Both the position numbers and the translations under genes were made by a program. From NCBI GenBank assembly GCA_016294035.1, contig JAEDCT010000004.1, forward strand, positions 1 to 64,000: a stretch of DNA of 64,000 nt. Direction: 5' to 3'. Of this stretch, positions 24,830 through 34,154 are shown piece by piece. The notes under the pieces are model-generated. The model made no database searches. It was given only the letters and a program-made list of their open reading frames with translations, and was not told the DNA's origin. Source of the stretch: Treponema sp. Lineage in GTDB: Bacteria > Spirochaetota > Spirochaetia > Treponematales > Treponemataceae. Positions within the stretch are counted from its first letter, which is position 1. Each line of letters begins with the position of its first letter.

Positions 24830-26257
24830 ATGACGGAATCAGCAATTAACTATTCTTTTCTCAACAAGTTGTCGTTGCTCACTCAGTATAACGATCCGAT
24901 TGATCGTTCTCTTTATGAAAAATATGATGTAAAGCGCGGACTTCGCTATTCTGATGGTCGTGGTGTTCTTGTCGGACTTACAAATATTGGTGATGTATTG
25001 GGGTATGAACTTGATAAGGATGGGCATGCTGTTGCCATTCCTGGAAAGCTTATTTACCGCGGATACAACGTTGTGGATATTGTTGCTGATTCTGTTGCAA
25101 ACCATCAGTTTGGTTATGAGCAGTGCGTTTATCTTCTGCTGTTTGGTGTTCTGCCGACAAGGGATCAGCTGAAGGAATTCACGGAATATCTTGGTGCCTT
25201 GAGAACTCTTCCTGCAAACTTTACGGAAGACATGATCATGAAGGCTCCGTCAAACGACATCATGAACAAAATTGCACGTGGAGTTCTTGCATCATATTCG
25301 TATGATCCTGATCCGGAAAACAGGGATGTGGTGAATATTATCCGCCAGTGCATTGAATTGATTTCCAGATTCTCTACTCTTGCAGCCTATGGATATCAGG
25401 CAAAGAGAAGATACTATGATGAAAAGAGTATGTACATTCATATTCCTAAGCCTGAACTTAGTACTGCTGAAAATTTCCTTCGTCTCACAAGAAGTGACAA
25501 GCAGTACACAAGGCTTGAGGCTGAGATTCTTGACCTGGCACTTATTCTTCATGCAGAGCACGGAGGAGGCAACAACTCATCATTGACAGTTCATGTTGTA
25601 TCATCTGCTGATACTGATACATATTCTGCTATTGCTGCAGCCGTTGGATCCCTCAAGGGAAAGCGTCATGGTGGTGCCAATATTCAGGTAATGGGAATGA
25701 TGGATAACATCAAGGAAAATGTTAAGGATTGGTCAAATGAAAATGAAGTTCGTGACTATCTGTACAAAATCGGAAGAAAGGAAGCATACGATAGAACTGG
25801 ATTGATTTACGGTCAGGGACACGGTGTTTATACAATCAGCGATCCTCGTACCATATTGCTCAGAAACAAGGCTGAGGAACTTGCAAAGGAAAAGGGAATG
25901 GAAGAAGAATTCCACCTTTACAAGACAATTGAAACCCTGGCTCCAGATGTTCTTGCTGACCTTCACGGAAACAAGAAGAAAATCTGCACAAACGTAGACT
26001 TCTATTCTGGTTTCGTATATTCAATGCTTGGAATTCCTCGTGAATTGTACACACCGCTTTTTGCTATTGCCCGTATTGCAGGTTGGAGTGCTCACCGCAT
26101 TGAGGAAATTGTTGCCGGCGGTCGAATCTATCGTCCGGCATACAAGAGCGTTCTTCCTCTCAGGGAATACGTTCCAATCAATGAAAGAACAGAAGCTGTT
26201 GTTGAGCCTGTCATCAAGAAGGATGAGGGGTCGGCAACTACTGGACCTTCAGACTAG
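24830..26257 (+). CDS. gltA: citrate synthase (long bacterial type)
   Basis: A 475-residue enzyme condensing acetyl-CoA with oxaloacetate. Catalytic residues are in place: His244 in HAEHGGGNN, His331 in GQGHGVYTISDPR and Asp390 in NVDFYSGFVYSMLGIP. GKRHGGAN (His280) supplies substrate contacts, and RIAGWSAHRIEE follows. The first 50 residues and the Lys/Glu C-terminal tail are extensions compared with the 430-residue E. coli type. Treponemes generally have an incomplete citric-acid cycle, so a role in glutamate precursor synthesis is more likely than respiration; no aconitase or isocitrate dehydrogenase is nearby. 2-Methylcitrate synthase cannot be excluded. Confidence 0.92.
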   Translation: MTESAINYSFLNKLSLLTQYNDPIDRSLYEKYDVKRGLRYSDGRGVLVGLTNIGDVLGYELDKDGHAVAIPGKLIYRGYNVVDIVADSVANHQFGYEQCVYLLLFGVLPTRDQLKEFTEYLGALRTLPANFTEDMIMKAPSNDIMNKIARGVLASYSYDPDPENRDVVNIIRQCIELISRFSTLAAYGYQAKRRYYDEKSMYIHIPKPELSTAENFLRLTRSDKQYTRLEAEILDLALILHAEHGGGNNSSLTVHVVSSADTDTYSAIAAAVGSLKGKRHGGANIQVMGMMDNIKENVKDWSNENEVRDYLYKIGRKEAYDRTGLIYGQGHGVYTISDPRTILLRNKAEELAKEKGMEEEFHLYKTIETLAPDVLADLHGNKKKICTNVDFYSGFVYSMLGIPRELYTPLFAIARIAGWSAHRIEEIVAGGRIYRPAYKSVLPLREYVPINERTEAVVEPVIKKDEGSATTGPSD

Positions 26258-26263
26258 TGGACC

Positions 26264-26286
26264 GTGGCAGTTTTTATGTTTGCCAC
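26264..26286 (+). terminator. hairpin between gltA and fusA
   Basis: GTGGCA pairs with TGCCAC around an 11-nt loop containing five T; the sequence after it (TTAAAAA) is not a U-tract. It is probably a partial attenuator or stability element. fusA follows with ribosome site AGGA. Confidence 0.4.
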
Positions 26287-26330
26287 TTAAAAATACGCGC
26301 ACTTTGACAGGTGCATTTTAGGAAAAGACT

Positions 26331-28364
26331 ATGCTTGAGAAAATGAGAAACATTGGAATTATGGCTCATATTGATGCCGGAAAGACAACAACTACTGAGC
26401 GAATTCTTTTTTATAGCGGAAAGATTCATAAGATCGGTGAGATTGATGATGGTGCTGCTACAATGGACTTCATGAAGCAGGAGCAGGAACGAGGAATCAC
26501 AATCGGAAGTGCTGCCATCACCACAGAATGGAAGGATCATCAGATCAACATTATTGATACTCCGGGGCATGTAGACTTTACTGCAGAAGTTGAGCGTTCT
26601 CTCCGCGTTCTTGATGGGGCCATTGCAGTTATTTGTGCTGTAGGTCATGTTCAGCCTCAGACTGAAACTGTCTGGAAACAGGCAGATGAATTCAATGTTC
26701 CTCGCATTTGTTTCGTTAACAAGATGGATCGCGTTGGTGCAGATTTCTTTGGGGCAATGGATGATGTTCGTGCAAAGTTTGGCTGTGAGACGGTTGCTCT
26801 TGAAATACCAGTTGGTTCAGGTCAGGATTTTGACGGAGTTATTGACCTTGTGAACATGAAGGAAATCCATTGGGATGCATCCACAGAAGGTGAGGAATTT
26901 ACAGTTTCCGAAATTTCAGATTCAATGAAGGCTCTTGCTGATGAATGGCATGAAAAACTCATTGATACTGTTGCTTCAAATGATGATGAACTCGGCGAGC
27001 TTTATCTTGAAGGCCAGGAAATTTCAACTGATCAGCTTAAGGCTGCAATCAGAAAGGCTGTTATTGGGCGTGTTCTTGTTCCCTTTGTCTGCGGTTCATC
27101 CAGAAAGAATCAGGGAATCCAGCCATTGATGGATGCAATCATTGACTATCTTCCATGTCCAACTGACATTCCTCCTGCAAAGGGAATTCATGTCAAGAAA
27201 AACGATGAGGAAGAAGTTGAGGTTAAGTGTGACCCTGACTCAAAGACTCCAGTCGGACTTGTTTTCAAGATTCAGTATTCAAAGGAAGCTGGAATTCAGT
27301 GTTTTGTCCGCATGTATTCTGGTAAAATCACAAAGGGAACTCAGGTTTACAATGTTACAAAAAAGAAGCGTGAAAGAGTCAATTCAATTCTTCGCGTAAA
27401 TGCAAATCACATGGAACAGGTTGATTCAGTAAGCGCCGGTGACATTGCCGTATTTGTAGGACTTAAGCTTGCCCAGACTGGTGACACATTGGGAAGCGAA
27501 GGAATGCCTGTTCTTCTTGAAAACGTAAAGTTCCCTGAGCCGGTAATTAGCATTGCCATTGAGCCTGAAACAATGAGTGATTCAGACAAGCTCAAGGAAA
27601 CTCTTGATATCCTAAGCCGTGAGGATCCAACCTTCACAAGCCGCGATGATGAGGAAACAGGTCAGCTTGTAATCAGTGGTATGGGTGAGCTTCATCTTGA
27701 TGTTCTTGTTACAAGAATTCGTGATGACTTCAAGGTTGACTGCCGTGTTGGTGCTCCTCAGGTTACTTACAGGGAATCAATTACCGGAACTTCGGATTAT
27801 GCCGAGGAATATTCCCGCGTTATCGGTGGAAAGGAAAATGCTGCAGTTCTTTCTCTTCATGTTGAACCTAGAAAAACTGGAGAGGGAAATCTTTATACAT
27901 GCAATGTTCGTGATGCATCTGTTCCACAGGAAATTTATGATGCCATCGAGCAGAGCATCAACAACTGTTTTGCCGGTGGAATCAGGATGGGATATCCTTG
28001 TGCTGATGTTGGCGTTACACTTAATGCAATCAAGTATGATGAACTTACTTCAACTTCATTTGCATTCAGTGCCGCTGCTGCAGAGGCATTTGACAAGGCC
28101 TGCATGGCTTCAAATCCTGTAATGCTTGAGCCAGTCATGAATGTTGACATTGAGTCTCCAAATGAATTTGTTGGTGATGCAATGAGTCTTGTTACACAGC
28201 GTGGCGGAATGATTCAGAATATGGAAGACAAGGCTGGTGGAAGTGTGGTTCATGCTCAGGCTCCAATGGAAAAGATGTTCGGGTTCACCACAAGCCTCAG
28301 GTCTGTTACTCAGGGGCGTGCCAGCTTCGGAATGACATTCAGCCATTTCCAGCAGAAAAACTAA
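26331..28364 (+). CDS. fusA: translation elongation factor G (EF-G)
   Basis: A 677-residue translational GTPase that drives ribosome translocation. G motifs: AHIDAGKTTTTERIL (P-loop, about 13-27), DTPGHVDFTAEVERSL (switch II) and NKMDRVGADF (G4). Domain IV begins near GAPQVTYRES, and the C-terminal domain V holds EPVMNVDIESPNEFVGD and RGGMIQNME. It is slightly shorter than classic EF-G (about 695). No ribosomal-protein str operon surrounds it, so it may be a second EF-G paralogue, as spirochaetes often carry two. The recycling-only EF-G2 function cannot be judged from sequence here. Confidence 0.93.
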   Translation: MLEKMRNIGIMAHIDAGKTTTTERILFYSGKIHKIGEIDDGAATMDFMKQEQERGITIGSAAITTEWKDHQINIIDTPGHVDFTAEVERSLRVLDGAIAVICAVGHVQPQTETVWKQADEFNVPRICFVNKMDRVGADFFGAMDDVRAKFGCETVALEIPVGSGQDFDGVIDLVNMKEIHWDASTEGEEFTVSEISDSMKALADEWHEKLIDTVASNDDELGELYLEGQEISTDQLKAAIRKAVIGRVLVPFVCGSSRKNQGIQPLMDAIIDYLPCPTDIPPAKGIHVKKNDEEEVEVKCDPDSKTPVGLVFKIQYSKEAGIQCFVRMYSGKITKGTQVYNVTKKKRERVNSILRVNANHMEQVDSVSAGDIAVFVGLKLAQTGDTLGSEGMPVLLENVKFPEPVISIAIEPETMSDSDKLKETLDILSREDPTFTSRDDEETGQLVISGMGELHLDVLVTRIRDDFKVDCRVGAPQVTYRESITGTSDYAEEYSRVIGGKENAAVLSLHVEPRKTGEGNLYTCNVRDASVPQEIYDAIEQSINNCFAGGIRMGYPCADVGVTLNAIKYDELTSTSFAFSAAAAEAFDKACMASNPVMLEPVMNVDIESPNEFVGDAMSLVTQRGGMIQNMEDKAGGSVVHAQAPMEKMFGFTTSLRSVTQGRASFGMTFSHFQQKN

Positions 28365-28385
28365 AGGTAAATCATACTCTATCTC

Positions 28386-28414
28386 TTGATTAAAAATAAT
28401 TTATGGTGTAGAGT
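28386..28414 (+). promoter_or_regulatory. possible tRNA promoter
   Basis: TTGATT (28386-28391), 17 bp, TAGAGT (28409-28414), ending 10 bp before the tRNA. The same DNA holds an inverted repeat ATACTCTA/TAGAGTAT that could weakly terminate fusA. Confidence 0.4.
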
Positions 28415-28424
28415 ATTTTCACTT

Positions 28425-28499
28425 GGCGCTTTAGCTCAGCTGGATTAGAGCATCTGCCTTCTAAGCAGAGGGTCGCCCGTTCGAGTCGGGCACGCGTCA
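28425..28499 (+). tRNA. tRNA-Arg (anticodon UCU)
   Basis: A 75-nt cloverleaf: acceptor GGCGCTT paired with ACGCGTC, D-arm GCTC...GAGC, anticodon stem TCTGC/GCAGA with loop CTTCTAA (anticodon TCT, reading AGA and AGG), and T-arm GCCCG/CGGGC with loop TTCGAGT. The CCA end is not encoded. Acceptor pair 6-67 is a T-C mismatch, an oddity that may reflect strain variation or editing. It is followed by a strong terminator, so it is a single-tRNA unit. Confidence 0.93.
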
Positions 28500-28502
28500 G
28501 TT

Positions 28503-28532
28503 TCCCCGGTCTTTTGGCTGGGGATTTTTTTT
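28503..28532 (+). terminator. intrinsic terminator of the tRNA gene
   Basis: A 9-bp stem (TCCCCGGTC with GGCTGGGGA, two wobbles) and TTTT loop are followed by eight T. It lies 4 nt after the tRNA. Confidence 0.9.
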
Positions 28533-28621
28533 GTCTTTTTCGAAATTCGGCATTAATTGAAATTAACCAGTAAAACCAGTATATTTTATGCATAATATTT
28601 TTAGAAAAATGAGGAATGTCT

Positions 28622-29464
28622 ATGGCAGAAGCACTGCTTTCAATCAGGAATTTAAGCACTAAGGTTGGAGAAAAACAGATTCTCAAGAATATATCACTGG
28701 ACATTGGCAAGGGTGAGACTCATGTTCTCATGGGACCAAACGGAGCCGGAAAATCAACTCTCGGCTATACTCTTATGGGAAGTCCTGAATATGAAATCAT
28801 GGGCGGAAACATTGTGTTTGAAGGCACTGATATAACTAATGATGATGCAGACAAGCGTGCAAAGCAGGGGATCTTCCTTAGTTTTCAGGAACCCCTTGAA
28901 GTTCCTGGTGTTTCTCTTGAAAGCTTCATAAGGTCCAGCATGCAGCAGGTTACCGGACAGAAGGTAAAACTACTTGCTTTTACAAAGGAACTTGAAAAGA
29001 ATATGGACATTTTGAAGATGGCTCATTCTTATGCAGAGCGCGATCTCAACGTGGGATTTTCTGGCGGTGAAAAAAAGAAGAGCGAGATTCTTCAGCTTCT
29101 CATGCTTAAGCCTAAGCTGGCAATTCTTGACGAGACAGATTCTGGTCTTGATGTTGATGCATGCCGCATTGTAAGTGCCGGAATTGCTGAATATATGAAG
29201 GCTTGCGGAGGGTCTCTTCTTATCATCACTCACTCAACTCGAATCCTTGAAAGCCTTACAGTTGACAAGACTCATATCATGGTAAAGGGAAATCTTGTTC
29301 ACACAGGTGATGGAAAACTTATTGAAAAAATCAACGCAGAAGGATTTGATCAGTTTATTCCACAGGAAATCAAGGATCAGGAAAGAAAGGAAAAGCTTGC
29401 TGCGGCTGCAAAGGCTGCTATGGATGCAATCAAGAATTCAGTTAAGAAGGAAGATTTGCAGTAG
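28622..29464 (+). CDS. sufC: Fe-S cluster assembly ATPase SufC
   Basis: A 280-residue ABC-type ATPase of the SUF iron-sulphur scaffold. Walker A is GPNGAGKST, the signature is FSGGEKKKSEILQLL, and Walker B is LAILDETDSGLD, the SufC-specific variant. The fold ends about residue 250; an Ala/Lys-rich helical tail of some 25 residues follows. I choose ATG 28622 because GAGGA then has a 6-nt spacing; ATG 28616 would directly abut it. It is the first gene of sufC-sufB-sufD, the core SufBC2D complex in the cytoplasm. The cysteine desulfurase (SufS) and SufU/SufE are not in the window. Confidence 0.95.
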   Translation: MAEALLSIRNLSTKVGEKQILKNISLDIGKGETHVLMGPNGAGKSTLGYTLMGSPEYEIMGGNIVFEGTDITNDDADKRAKQGIFLSFQEPLEVPGVSLESFIRSSMQQVTGQKVKLLAFTKELEKNMDILKMAHSYAERDLNVGFSGGEKKKSEILQLLMLKPKLAILDETDSGLDVDACRIVSAGIAEYMKACGGSLLIITHSTRILESLTVDKTHIMVKGNLVHTGDGKLIEKINAEGFDQFIPQEIKDQERKEKLAAAAKAAMDAIKNSVKKEDLQ

Positions 29465-29529
29465 TTTGTGATTTGAAATTCATCATATTGAATTACAAAT
29501 TGTTTTTGGATTTGGAAGAAAGAATATAG

Positions 29530-30945
29530 ATGTCAGAAGAAAAGACAAAAATTAACGACATAGACAGAAGTTTGTACGATTTTCGCTATGAGGAAAAGGA
29601 CGAGGAGTTTTACAAGATTCGTGCCGGACTTGATGACTCAATCGTAGAAAAACTCAGCGCAGAAAAAAATGACCCGGACTGGATGAGGGAATTCCGTTTG
29701 AAGTCTCTTCATCTTTACAATGAAATCAAAGAGCCTGACTGGGGACCGGATATCCGTGATCTGGATATTTCAAAGATTGTTACCTATGTTAAGGCAAAAA
29801 CTGATATGGCTGCCAAGTGGGAAGATGTTCCAGCTGACATTAAGGAGACTTTTGAAAAACTTGGCATTCCAGAAGCAGAGCGTGAGAGTCTTGCAGGTGT
29901 AGGTGCACAGTATGACAGCGAGGTTGTGTATCACAATGTTATCAAGGAAGTTGCCGAGCAGGGCGTAATATATACAGATTTTGAAAGTGCCCTCAAGAGT
30001 GAAGAGTGGGGACCAATGGTCAGGGAATATTTCATGCATCTTGTTCCTCCTCAAGATCACAAATTTGCAGCTCTTCATGGAGCAGTTTGGTCTGGCGGAT
30101 CATTTGTGTATGTCCCAAAGAATGTGAAGGTCAAAATTCCGCTCCAGTCATATTTCAGGCTGAATGCTGCAGGTGCAGGTCAGTTTGAGCATACTCTGAT
30201 TATTGTTGATGAGGGTGCAGACCTTCATTTTATCGAGGGATGTTCTGCTCCTAAATACAATGTTGCAAATCTTCATGCCGGATGCGTTGAGCTTTATGTA
30301 AAGAAAAATGCCAGGCTCAGATATTCAACAATTGAAAACTGGTCAAAGAACATGTACAACCTGAACACAAAGCGTGCAATTGTTGAGGAAAACGGAAGAA
30401 TGGAATGGGTATCTGGAAGTTTTGGAAGCCATATTTCATATCTCTATCCAACAACCATTCTCAAGGGTGACAATTCCAGCGTTGAATTTACGGGAATTAC
30501 TTTTGCAGGCCATGGTCAGAATCTTGATACTGGTGCAAAAATGGTTCACATCGGAAAAAATACAAGCACTGTAATCAACACAAAGTCAATTTCAAAAAGC
30601 GGCGGTGCATGTACTTACCGAAGTTCAATCGTGGTGAACAAGAGTGCAAAGAATTCCAAGGCAACCGTTGATTGTTCAAGTCTCATGCTGGACAACGAAA
30701 GCCGAAGCGATACTGTTCCGGCAATGAATATCATGACTGATGACTGTGATGTTGGACACGAGGCAAAGATCGGACGCATTTCAAACAAGGCCATCTTCTA
30801 TTTGATGAGCCGTGGAATCAGTGAGGAAGATGCAAGGGCAATGATTGTTTCTGGATTTGCAAATCCTGTAAGCAAGGAGCTGCCTCTTGAATATGCTGTT
30901 GAAATGAACAATCTTATTCAGCTTGAAATGAAGGGGAATACATAA
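29530..30945 (+). CDS. sufB: Fe-S cluster scaffold protein SufB
   Basis: A 471-residue scaffold subunit on which new iron-sulphur clusters form. Family landmarks: WGPMVREYFMHLVPPQDHKF, GGSFVYVPKNVKVKIPLQSY, the beta-helix core with HFIEGCSAPKYNVANLHAG and NTKRAIVEENGRMEWVSG, and the C-terminal GHEAKIGRISNKAIFYLMSR. Length is normal. It follows sufC by 65 bp and precedes sufD; with SufC and SufD it makes the SufBC2D complex that accepts sulphur from the desulfurase. Confidence 0.97.
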   Translation: MSEEKTKINDIDRSLYDFRYEEKDEEFYKIRAGLDDSIVEKLSAEKNDPDWMREFRLKSLHLYNEIKEPDWGPDIRDLDISKIVTYVKAKTDMAAKWEDVPADIKETFEKLGIPEAERESLAGVGAQYDSEVVYHNVIKEVAEQGVIYTDFESALKSEEWGPMVREYFMHLVPPQDHKFAALHGAVWSGGSFVYVPKNVKVKIPLQSYFRLNAAGAGQFEHTLIIVDEGADLHFIEGCSAPKYNVANLHAGCVELYVKKNARLRYSTIENWSKNMYNLNTKRAIVEENGRMEWVSGSFGSHISYLYPTTILKGDNSSVEFTGITFAGHGQNLDTGAKMVHIGKNTSTVINTKSISKSGGACTYRSSIVVNKSAKNSKATVDCSSLMLDNESRSDTVPAMNIMTDDCDVGHEAKIGRISNKAIFYLMSRGISEEDARAMIVSGFANPVSKELPLEYAVEMNNLIQLEMKGNT

Positions 30946-31029
30946 AATAAAAAAATATGTGTTCCAGTGAGTTTGCTGCCTCTCATAAGGATGCTTGAAC
31001 TTAATGTAAACTCGGGATTAGGAGTAAAA

Positions 31030-32043
31030 ATGAAAGTAAATAGTTTTCCATCATTGACATGGAATTTTTTGAATATAAACAATGCAAAAACTGATTTTGA
31101 TTTCTCCATTTTTCCAATAGTTGACGGTGAAGTTGAAATCCCACTTGACTATAAATCAATATGTACTGGTCTGGGCTGTGAATTTGATTCAGCCATGGAC
31201 TCAAGGTATTCCGGAACTTCAAGACCTCAGTATTTTGATGTTTGTGAAAAAGATGTTCTTGAAAAAATTGATTTCAGTAATTCCGGAGAAAATTCATTCA
31301 GTGACATTGTGATTCGTGCAGCTGCCGGATCAGATTCAACTTTCATCCTGTCATATAAAAATCATTGTGCCCAAAGCCTTGGATCCAGGGTGCGGATTGA
31401 AGTTGAGGAAAATGCAAGAGTTCATCTTGTTACTGTGAACATGCTTGATTCAGATGCAGTGCTTTTCAATTCAGTTGGAGCAAGAGTCAGTGATTCCGGA
31501 GTCTTTGAATATACAGAACTTGAGCTTGGCGGTGCAAAGACTTACACTGGAACTCATGTTGAACTTTCGGGATACAAGAGTCAGTTTGTGGGGCATGCAT
31601 CCTATGCCGTTAGAAACAGCGGTCTTCTGGACATGAATCAGGTTGTGGACCAGAAGGGGCAGTGCACTGAAAGCCATTTTACTGTTGATGGCGTTCTCAT
31701 GGATTTCGCTCAGAAAACATGGCGTGGAACAATTGACTTCAAGCATGGTTGTGCACAGTCCATTGGTGATGAGCAGGAAGATGTTCTTCTTTTGAGCCCT
31801 GAGGTTACAAACAAGTCGCTCCCGGTAATATTGTGCGATGAGGAAGCCGTTGAAGGCCGCCACGGATGTTCCATCGGAAAACTGGACATGGAAAAGCTTT
31901 TTTACATGCAAAGCCGTGGTGTTGATGAGTCAACTGCAAGAAAACTTTTGACCCGTGCAAAGGTCAACAAAGTGGCAAGATTCATAGAAGATGAAGAACT
32001 GGTTGAGGAAATCAATTCTTTTGTTGACAGAATCATCGGCTAG
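31030..32043 (+). CDS. sufD: Fe-S cluster assembly protein SufD
   Basis: A 337-residue partner of SufB, sharing its beta-helix core. Characteristic parts are RVRIEVEENARVHLVTVNML, the repeats around YTELELGGAKTYTGTHVEL, and the closing EGRHGCSIGKLDMEKLFYMQ followed by SRGVDESTARKLL, which align with the conserved SufB/D C-terminus. I place the start at ATG 31030, behind TTAGGAG; a GTG at 30967 has no ribosome site. The N-terminal domain is short compared with E. coli SufD. It ends the suf operon, and a terminator follows. Confidence 0.92.
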   Translation: MKVNSFPSLTWNFLNINNAKTDFDFSIFPIVDGEVEIPLDYKSICTGLGCEFDSAMDSRYSGTSRPQYFDVCEKDVLEKIDFSNSGENSFSDIVIRAAAGSDSTFILSYKNHCAQSLGSRVRIEVEENARVHLVTVNMLDSDAVLFNSVGARVSDSGVFEYTELELGGAKTYTGTHVELSGYKSQFVGHASYAVRNSGLLDMNQVVDQKGQCTESHFTVDGVLMDFAQKTWRGTIDFKHGCAQSIGDEQEDVLLLSPEVTNKSLPVILCDEEAVEGRHGCSIGKLDMEKLFYMQSRGVDESTARKLLTRAKVNKVARFIEDEELVEEINSFVDRIIG

Positions 32044-32055
32044 AATTCAATTGAG

Positions 32056-32111
32056 GCTGCCTTAAGCATTTATGGTGTGAATCCATTTTGTTTTCAAGGC
32101 AGCTTTTTTTT
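32056..32111 (+). terminator. terminator of the suf operon
   Basis: GCTGCCTT (32056-32063) pairs perfectly with AAGGCAGC (32096-32103), followed by eight T. The 32-nt loop is unusually large. The downstream arm overlaps the last codon of the convergent lnt gene. Confidence 0.65.
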
Positions 32112-34148
32112 ATGGCGAGATGTTCCTGCAGTTTTCTTTGTTGTGGTTTTTGCAGTATTAGTCTTTTTTTCTGCACTTTTCTTTGTTGATGCAGATTTTT
32201 TTACCGCAGACTTTTTTGCAGGAGATTTTTTTGCAGGTGACTTTTTATCTGATGTTTTTGAGACTCTTCGTGTTCTTATTGCAGCTGTTGTTTTGGCATC
32301 CGTAATCAATGGCCTGGTTTCCTGTTCTGAATTTTCTGTTTCTGTGATTTGTTTTTTTGTTATGGGGGCCTTTTTCCAGAAAAGCACTTTCAGATTCTGT
32401 TCAATGAAACATTCCCGTACAATGTATGCAAGAATGCAGATTATGAGAAGAATTGCAAACCAGTCACCGAAAATTGCGTACAATGTGGATTCCCTTTTGT
32501 ATACAGGAATTCTTTGAGCAAGAACACCTTCCTCGAACAGGGGAAGACTCCCAATAATTTTTCCTGTCGGATCAATAACTGCCGTATATCCTGAATTTGT
32601 GCAGCGTGCCAGTGTTGTCCTGAATTCCATTGCCCTGAAACTTGCCACAATAAAGTGCTGGATTTCTGAGGATTTTGTCTTTGACCATGAGTCATTTGTT
32701 ATGTTGAGAAAAATCTCGCTTCCGTTTTTGTAGAGTTTTCTGCACACTGAAGGAAATGCATCCTCAAAGCAAATGGGTGTTGAGAATGTCACGAATCCGT
32801 ATGGGTTTTCATTTGGGTTTTTAAGGTATGTGGACGCAAGTTCCTGATCACATTTTCCGTTTATGTCCAGGCTTATGGTTGCGTGAGAAGGAGCCTTGTA
32901 ATCCAGGGGAGTAATTACAGTCTGGGGAAATGATATTGGAATCTTGAAGCAGGCAATCTGATATCCGCTTTGCATTGTTGTGTACAAGCCGACAATATCC
33001 TTCATGAAAAATTTCATCAGCGGGTTGTCGTAGTATGGGATTTTTTCTGCAAATGGAACCAGTTGAATCTTGCTGTAGAATCCTGAGAATTTTCCATCCT
33101 TGTCATAGAGAATTGCACTGTTGGCTGTTTTTTTGTGGGTTTTTGAAGTATCTACAGTTACGCCTCCACCGATGATAAAAGGAACCCCTGTTTTCCTGAT
33201 GAAGTCAGTCAGGCTTTCTTCTGGTGGAAATCTTTCGTAGAAATATCTTGCCGTCGGGTAGTTTTTTGTGAGAACCCCCTCGCTCCATAAAATAACATCC
33301 GGAATGTATCCCTTTTTATTAAGTTCATGGCATCCCTGTTCTGTCAGGCGTTTTGAAATTACAATTGATTCATCATCTTCAGCTTCCCATGGATCAATGT
33401 TCTGCTGAACCATTACAATGTTCATTTCCTTTTCAACGGTTCTTGGAATCACATACTGGATCAGTCCATAGAGAATTGAAAATACAAAAAGGCCTGCAAC
33501 AAAAAGAGATGTCTTCTTGAGGTTTATAAGTCTGTCTTTCCTTATGATTTCGATTCCATTAAAGGATAGTGCCATGAGGCATTCTGAAACAAGACCTGAA
33601 AACATGGCAAAAAGAAATGTGATGGTGTAAACTCCGCCCAGGTCAGCAATTTGAGTCAGCAGGTGCCATTTGTAGGATGTCATGGAAACTGTTCCCCATG
33701 GGTATCCCAGAGTTCCGTTTGACTTTATGAATTCATACAGAACCCAGCAGGCTGCAAACCATGCAATTCTTCCAAAAACAAAGGCATTTTTGTGTGATAA
33801 AGGAGATTCTGAGTTTTCCTTGTGAGGCAGGGCATGTAGAATGATTCCGCAAAGTCCGCCTTCGAAAGCAGTACCAAGGGCGCTTGCTCCAAGTGTAAAA
33901 GCCGCGTAACCATGGAAATTTGCCAGCCAGAAGCTTGATATAATGTGTACCGTGAGTACCTGTGAAGCAAAGAGAAAAAATGCCTGTCCGTAGGATTTTG
34001 TTCTGTAGGCGCAAAAATACATTGGTACAAGGCAGAAAAGCCCCAGAAATGGAGATCCGTACAGAAAAAATTCATTGGAAATACCAAAAGCCTGAGCAAC
34101 TCCTGATATTAGGGTACAAAAAAAAAGTTGTAAAATAGCTGGAAGCAT
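32094..34148 (-). CDS. lnt: apolipoprotein N-acyltransferase with Lys/Ala-rich tail
   Basis: A 684-residue inner-membrane enzyme that adds the third acyl chain to lipoproteins, fitting the many lipoproteins in this window. About seven N-terminal helices precede a periplasmic nitrilase-type domain with the triad Glu290 (LWSEGVL), Lys360 (SKIQLVPFAEK) and Cys460 (TPICFEDAF). A last helix (about 585-605) leads to an extra cytoplasmic tail of about 65 residues rich in Lys, Ala, Ser and Thr (repeats KKSPAKKSPAKKS), resembling histone H1 tails; E. coli Lnt ends soon after the last helix. Promoter TTGAAT-N17-TAAAAT ends 6 nt before the ATG, implying a leaderless mRNA. Confidence 0.93.
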   Translation of the reverse strand: MLPAILQLFFCTLISGVAQAFGISNEFFLYGSPFLGLFCLVPMYFCAYRTKSYGQAFFLFASQVLTVHIISSFWLANFHGYAAFTLGASALGTAFEGGLCGIILHALPHKENSESPLSHKNAFVFGRIAWFAACWVLYEFIKSNGTLGYPWGTVSMTSYKWHLLTQIADLGGVYTITFLFAMFSGLVSECLMALSFNGIEIIRKDRLINLKKTSLFVAGLFVFSILYGLIQYVIPRTVEKEMNIVMVQQNIDPWEAEDDESIVISKRLTEQGCHELNKKGYIPDVILWSEGVLTKNYPTARYFYERFPPEESLTDFIRKTGVPFIIGGGVTVDTSKTHKKTANSAILYDKDGKFSGFYSKIQLVPFAEKIPYYDNPLMKFFMKDIVGLYTTMQSGYQIACFKIPISFPQTVITPLDYKAPSHATISLDINGKCDQELASTYLKNPNENPYGFVTFSTPICFEDAFPSVCRKLYKNGSEIFLNITNDSWSKTKSSEIQHFIVASFRAMEFRTTLARCTNSGYTAVIDPTGKIIGSLPLFEEGVLAQRIPVYKRESTLYAIFGDWFAILLIICILAYIVRECFIEQNLKVLFWKKAPITKKQITETENSEQETRPLITDAKTTAAIRTRRVSKTSDKKSPAKKSPAKKSAVKKSASTKKSAEKKTNTAKTTTKKTAGTSRHKKKLP

Positions 34149-34154
34149 TATATC

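Noticed and set aside
28425..28499. tRNA pseudogene because of the acceptor-stem T-C mismatch
   Set aside because: All other stems, the conserved loop bases and the dedicated terminator are intact; one mismatch is tolerated.
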